DNA of 34,593 nucleotides. Source: JAIBBG01 sp043748015. Its GTDB lineage: Bacteria > Bacteroidota > Bacteroidia > Flavobacteriales_D > Sanyastnellaceae. The notes beneath the pieces are model-generated. The model was given only the letters and a program-made list of their open reading frames with translations. It did no database searches and was not told where the DNA came from. The translations under genes and the position numbers were made by a program. The stretch lies in assembly GCA_043748015.1 (NCBI GenBank), contig JAYTOA010000106.1:1-34593 (forward strand), given 5' to 3'. Positions 32,601-34,593 of this stretch are shown here, piece by piece. Position 1 is the first letter of the stretch. Each line of letters starts with the position of its first letter.

Positions 32601-33782
32601 TCTGCATTTGTAATGGTTGAAACCGACACAATAAAATTCAACGATCATGGGTGGTTTGCAAGTTCACGTCAACCGAATGGCTACCTGATGCATCCCTGGA
32701 AAAATGACTTTACTTATCACAACGAAGTAATTGATGTCAATGGCGATTACAGCGGAACGAATAGCTTTTATATAGGCGATGCGTCGGCTCCGCACATTTA
32801 TGGTTTCTCCTATCATCAGGACGATTTGCATCAAGTGATGACGACATTTTTTGATGAGCAGAACTATCCGCAAACAGGTGTAAATATTGGTCCACGAGAT
32901 AACACCACTTCCATCAGCATAGATATTGGACATGACGATGGTTATGAAGACAGTCGTTTTGGTAAAGGTCGCATCGCCGAACACTTTGTATACAACAATA
33001 GATTGATGGTGACACATCAGCGTTTGATCAGAAACTACATGGCCGCCAGGTATGAAGTAGATCTTGGACCTTCGAGTCGTTACCATCATCCGATGCAGCG
33101 CGAGGAAGTTTTTGGGATAGGAAAAGAAACAGCATACGATTATCATGCAGAAGCACAAGGACTTGGAATCATCAAATTGATGAATCCTTCATCGATGGAC
33201 GCAGGAGATTATCTTATGCTAGGCAATGACGATGAAACGTTGGAATTCGCCGCGAATCTTTACCCTTTTCTATCCAACAGAACAAATAGAACTTGGGGAT
33301 TTTCTGAAACAGGAGAACCCGGAAGTGTGACCGTTCGTGTTGATATGACTGCGTTTCCAGATCCTTCAGGACTTGGACTGATCATTACTGAAGACAATGA
33401 GTTTATGCCCGGATCACAAGTGACTTTTGTCCCACTTTTGATACAAGGTCCGGTGATGGAAGCTATAGTAGATTTTCCTGCCAATGGTGTTTTCACAATT
33501 GGAACACAACCGATACTCAACACTGAAAACATATCGTATGCAACAGCTAAGATTTTTCCAAATCCTGCAAGCGATATGATCAATGTACAGCTCAAAAATT
33601 CATGGCCACAGAAATGGAATGTGATGATACACAACACACTTGGACAAGTTGTTTCGAATGCGAATTGCAGCGGGAAAAGCGCTGTGGTGAATGTCGATCA
33701 ACTCAGCAGCGGAATTTATTTCGTCTCAGTTGAAATTGATGGGAAAGTAGTTTCCAGAGAAAAGATTCAGAAGAATAATTGA
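29697..33782 (+). CDS. Giant T9SS surface protein with sortilin/BNR-like repeats and a LamG-like region
   Basis: Starting at ATG 29697 gives 1361 aa with signal MKIITTTQRSFLTTFLAFAI, then VSNCNSQ; earlier in-frame TTG codons fall inside the promoter. Residues about 120-760 form a large propeller with BNR/Asp-box-like turns (SLDGGQTW 159, SIDGGQTW 211, SINGGQTW 253, TENGGATW 294, SEDGGATF 342, SIDGGATW 398), as in sortilin/VPS10-type and photosystem-stability-factor-like propellers. About residues 885-1120 look like a LamG/concanavalin-type sandwich (FWLRADQMTNTIGAGVQSWS, ALEFDGEDDVISLYDVVPGR). A beta domain follows (NRTWGFSETGEPGSVTVRVD), then a T9SS type A signal (KIFPNPASDMINVQLKNSWP ... 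LSSGIYFVSVEIDGK). No sialidase catalytic residues were identified, so a binding role is likelier. Its stop overlaps the next gene by 4 bp. Confidence 0.9.
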   Translation: MKIITTTQRSFLTTFLAFAIVSNCNSQIAVPDWSTRMQDRSLTFDQIIQEHTQMVPEMPVEPGQGYKQMERFRWLYESRLKDNGNIPDGDDVIHQWMAIKDYNQSRSLAGNWYASGPILDTVTTRDLIPGVGRVTSVAFHPTNPDILLAGSPAGGLWRSLDGGQTWSTNTDQLPTLGISSIAFDPSNPDIIYAGTGDRDASDSPGMGVIKSIDGGQTWELSNTGISTFTVGCIRIQEGTGHIFAATSNGIQKSINGGQTWTSSGPNSGNYKDLEFHPTNNQIIYTSVLGRFYRTENGGATWTWISDVLGSSTRMCIAVTPAAPDFVYVIRANTTSFSGFFKSEDGGATFTTMSTTPNILGWAADGSSTGGQAWYDLCLEADHINPEVVYLGGIRAKKSIDGGATWLDISNNFLHVDMHEMAISPHTKNLYLCNDGGLYRYLDNQEWKDISSGMVIGQIYQFGQSNHSPNHSLSGFQDNGTMEFNGVFWKRRGGGDGFESAYDFTDPAVWYNSIYYGVVYRTNSQVNNEKICGLDVLDVTEDGAWNTPYFLLKSDTTANTMFVGLKNLWRSTNIKHSEKDSIVWEKISNNLYNNTTNINELESSLSNPDIVFLAKDNRRLFRTNNANGEVPVWVNITNNLPVFQVPINSIETHPTDTNIVYICFHNDVYKSVNQGLNWTLLTSAFPDVSTNTIVMDTTNAEIEALYLGTDMGVYYKDNTMTEFIPFNQGMPISARVTELEIYYGATPSEHRIKASTYGRGLWESDLNSPDVNEFPAVASIVAADGGNEAFGSFDVNIIFYKNLNETNVTGFDNLLDDIWTENAVINSITGGPSHYVANVIPTDYGSVKLMVPHAAAIEDGNIPTFRSDTLKLVYAEAPQQLGSKGPGGVGDLNSMTFWLRADQMTNTIGAGVQSWSDINGSDYFAVQNNPLKMPELVSGTEGISGQKALEFDGEDDVISLYDVVPGRSISAFVMVETDTIKFNDHGWFASSRQPNGYLMHPWKNDFTYHNEVIDVNGDYSGTNSFYIGDASAPHIYGFSYHQDDLHQVMTTFFDEQNYPQTGVNIGPRDNTTSISIDIGHDDGYEDSRFGKGRIAEHFVYNNRLMVTHQRLIRNYMAARYEVDLGPSSRYHHPMQREEVFGIGKETAYDYHAEAQGLGIIKLMNPSSMDAGDYLMLGNDDETLEFAANLYPFLSNRTNRTWGFSETGEPGSVTVRVDMTAFPDPSGLGLIITEDNEFMPGSQVTFVPLLIQGPVMEAIVDFPANGVFTIGTQPILNTENISYATAKIFPNPASDMINVQLKNSWPQKWNVMIHNTLGQVVSNANCSGKSAVVNVDQLSSGIYFVSVEIDGKVVSREKIQKNN
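30171..30911 (+). repeat. Six Asp-box (BNR) turns in the surface protein
   Basis: The motif S/T-x-[DN]-G-G-[QA]-T-[WF] occurs six times at codons starting 30171, 30327, 30453, 30576, 30720 and 30888. Spacing of 41 to 56 residues is that of propeller blades; the first three share GGQTW and the last three GGAT. Confidence 0.85.
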
Positions 33783-34593
33783 GCGCTTCCATTTCTCATC
33801 ATACACAATGCATTGCATGTGATCATTTGCAATTGAACGATCTGAGTTCATTCCAACATGTTCATCTTGTGAAATGCGCGAAATGCGGACTTGTATTTTG
33901 TGCAGATATTCCGTCCATTTCAGAATTGGAAAAATACTATTCCAACTATGGTTTGCAGCAATATTTATCACCCATAACAGTGAAACGCTATCACGAATGG
34001 CTCGACAAATTCGAAGTATTCCGAAAGACCGGAAATTTAATGGATGTTGGATGCGGAAATGGTCTTTTCCTCATGGAAGCGAAAAAGCGCGGATGGAAAG
34101 TTTATGGTACAGAGTATGGCGGGCAGCAAGTTGAAATTTGTCGTGAAAAAGGTATCGTTATGCACCAAGGTCCGTTGCTGCAACATCTTTTTCCCGACAT
34201 AATATTTGATGTTGTCACATCGATTGAAGTGATTGAGCATATCAATAATCCTCAAGTAGAATTGGAGATCATTCATCAAAAATTGCGTGCCGGAGGATTG
34301 TTCTATTGCACTACGCCAAACTTCAATGCATTGTCGAGATTCATTTTGAAGGACAAATACAATATCATTTCCTATCCGGAGCACCTCACCTACTACACTC
34401 CGAAATCGATTTCGCGATTGATGAAGCGCATGGGATTTGGTAAACTTTATATCGAAACAACCGGCATCAGCATTACGCGTTTCAATCAAAGCACCGGAAA
34501 AAACTTGCAGAAGGTAGTCTCAGCAACCAGTGATGACGAAGTGTTGCGCAATAAAATTGAATCGCATTGGTATCTGCAACTTGCGAAGGGAAT
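33779..34593 (+). CDS. Zinc-ribbon class I SAM methyltransferase (partial, runs off window)
   Basis: The frame opens at TTG 33779, immediately after an in-frame TAA (33776-33778), and runs to the window end (271 codons), so TTG is the only plausible start close to the gene's beginning. TTGA overlaps the upstream TGA by 4 bp. Four cysteines (Cys11, Cys14, Cys33, Cys36: CIAC and KCAKCGLVF) form a zinc ribbon, then LMDVGCGNG (87-95) is SAM motif I, followed by GWKVYGTEYG, FDVVTSIEVIEHI and AGGLFYCTTPNFN. The late YPEHLTYYTPKSISRLMKRM is typical of Methyltransf_23 family members found in polysaccharide loci. Substrate unknown; cytoplasmic, despite coupling to a surface-protein gene. Confidence 0.85.
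   Translation, partial: MSASISHHTQCIACDHLQLNDLSSFQHVHLVKCAKCGLVFCADIPSISELEKYYSNYGLQQYLSPITVKRYHEWLDKFEVFRKTGNLMDVGCGNGLFLMEAKKRGWKVYGTEYGGQQVEICREKGIVMHQGPLLQHLFPDIIFDVVTSIEVIEHINNPQVELEIIHQKLRAGGLFYCTTPNFNALSRFILKDKYNIISYPEHLTYYTPKSISRLMKRMGFGKLYIETTGISITRFNQSTGKNLQKVVSATSDDEVLRNKIESHWYLQLAKG

Noticed and set aside
32664..33158. Minus-strand open frame of 164 codons inside the giant T9SS gene
   Set aside because: Antisense to well-supported LamG-like coding sequence; low-complexity Cys/Ile/Met-rich translation typical of shadow frames.
29697..33782. Sialidase activity from the Asp-box motifs
   Set aside because: Asp-boxes are structural turns shared by many propellers; no catalytic arginine triad or nucleophile pattern could be recognised.
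34037..34489. Minus-strand open frame at the window end
   Set aside because: The opposite strand encodes a convincing methyltransferase with SAM motifs in the same stretch.

Overview
The window looks like a chromosomal piece of a Bacteroidota bacterium, perhaps Flavobacteriales/Crocinitomicaceae-like, though that finer placement is only an impression. Evidence: several secreted proteins end in type IX secretion system (T9SS) sorting domains (type A at 13573, 18075, 19344 and 29697; type B/CHU_C at 21182). Promoter elements of the Bacteroidota TTG / TAnnTTTG class precede several genes. Bacteroidota-typical families are present: choice-of-anchor B, TerB-ABCG transporter, M28-PDZ peptidase and PD40 lipoprotein. 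The region is gene-dense; no gap between genes exceeds about 220 bp. I saw no rRNA, tRNA, CRISPR array, transposase or phage gene.

Layout. 1-4285 (minus): beta-helix lipoprotein, CoA-type Nudix hydrolase, secreted protein with a DUF2723-tail-like module, ECF sigma factor and a putative anti-sigma partner cut by the window edge. 4503-8971 (plus): lipoprotein, small secreted protein and a 1027-aa TerB-ABCG transporter. 8978-13544: SiaC-family phosphoprotein, methyltransferase overlapping a ZIP metal transporter, and a divergent M28-PDZ peptidase / PD40 lipoprotein pair. 13573-19244: T9SS choice-of-anchor B protein, antitoxin-like orphan, arginase, and a minus-strand STAS - T9SS cargo - ribonuclease Z series with a strong terminator immediately before rnz. 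19344-26935: a lysyl-endopeptidase-like T9SS protease diverging from a 1917-aa repeat adhesin. 26980-29563 (minus): DegT-type sugar aminotransferase coupled to a PglC-like phosphoglycosyl transferase, preceded by aat. 29697-34593 (plus): a 1361-aa T9SS protein with sortilin/BNR-like and LamG-like parts, overlapping by 4 bp a zinc-ribbon methyltransferase that runs off the end.

Themes. (1) Cell-surface export: five T9SS cargos, two of them giant, next to glycan-precursor enzymes that could contribute to the surface polysaccharide to which T9SS cargo is attached (inference). (2) Envelope sensing and partner switching: an ECF sigma operon, a SiaC protein and a STAS protein, with no kinase or phosphatase visible. 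(3) Housekeeping: rnz, aat, arginase, Nudix.

Less-described items worth following: the lipoprotein / secreted protein / TerB-ABCG set, the stand-alone DUF2723-like module beside a sigma factor with a hydrophobic tail, the A-B-C higher-order repeat in the adhesin, and the terminator/promoter/start-codon overlap at rnz.
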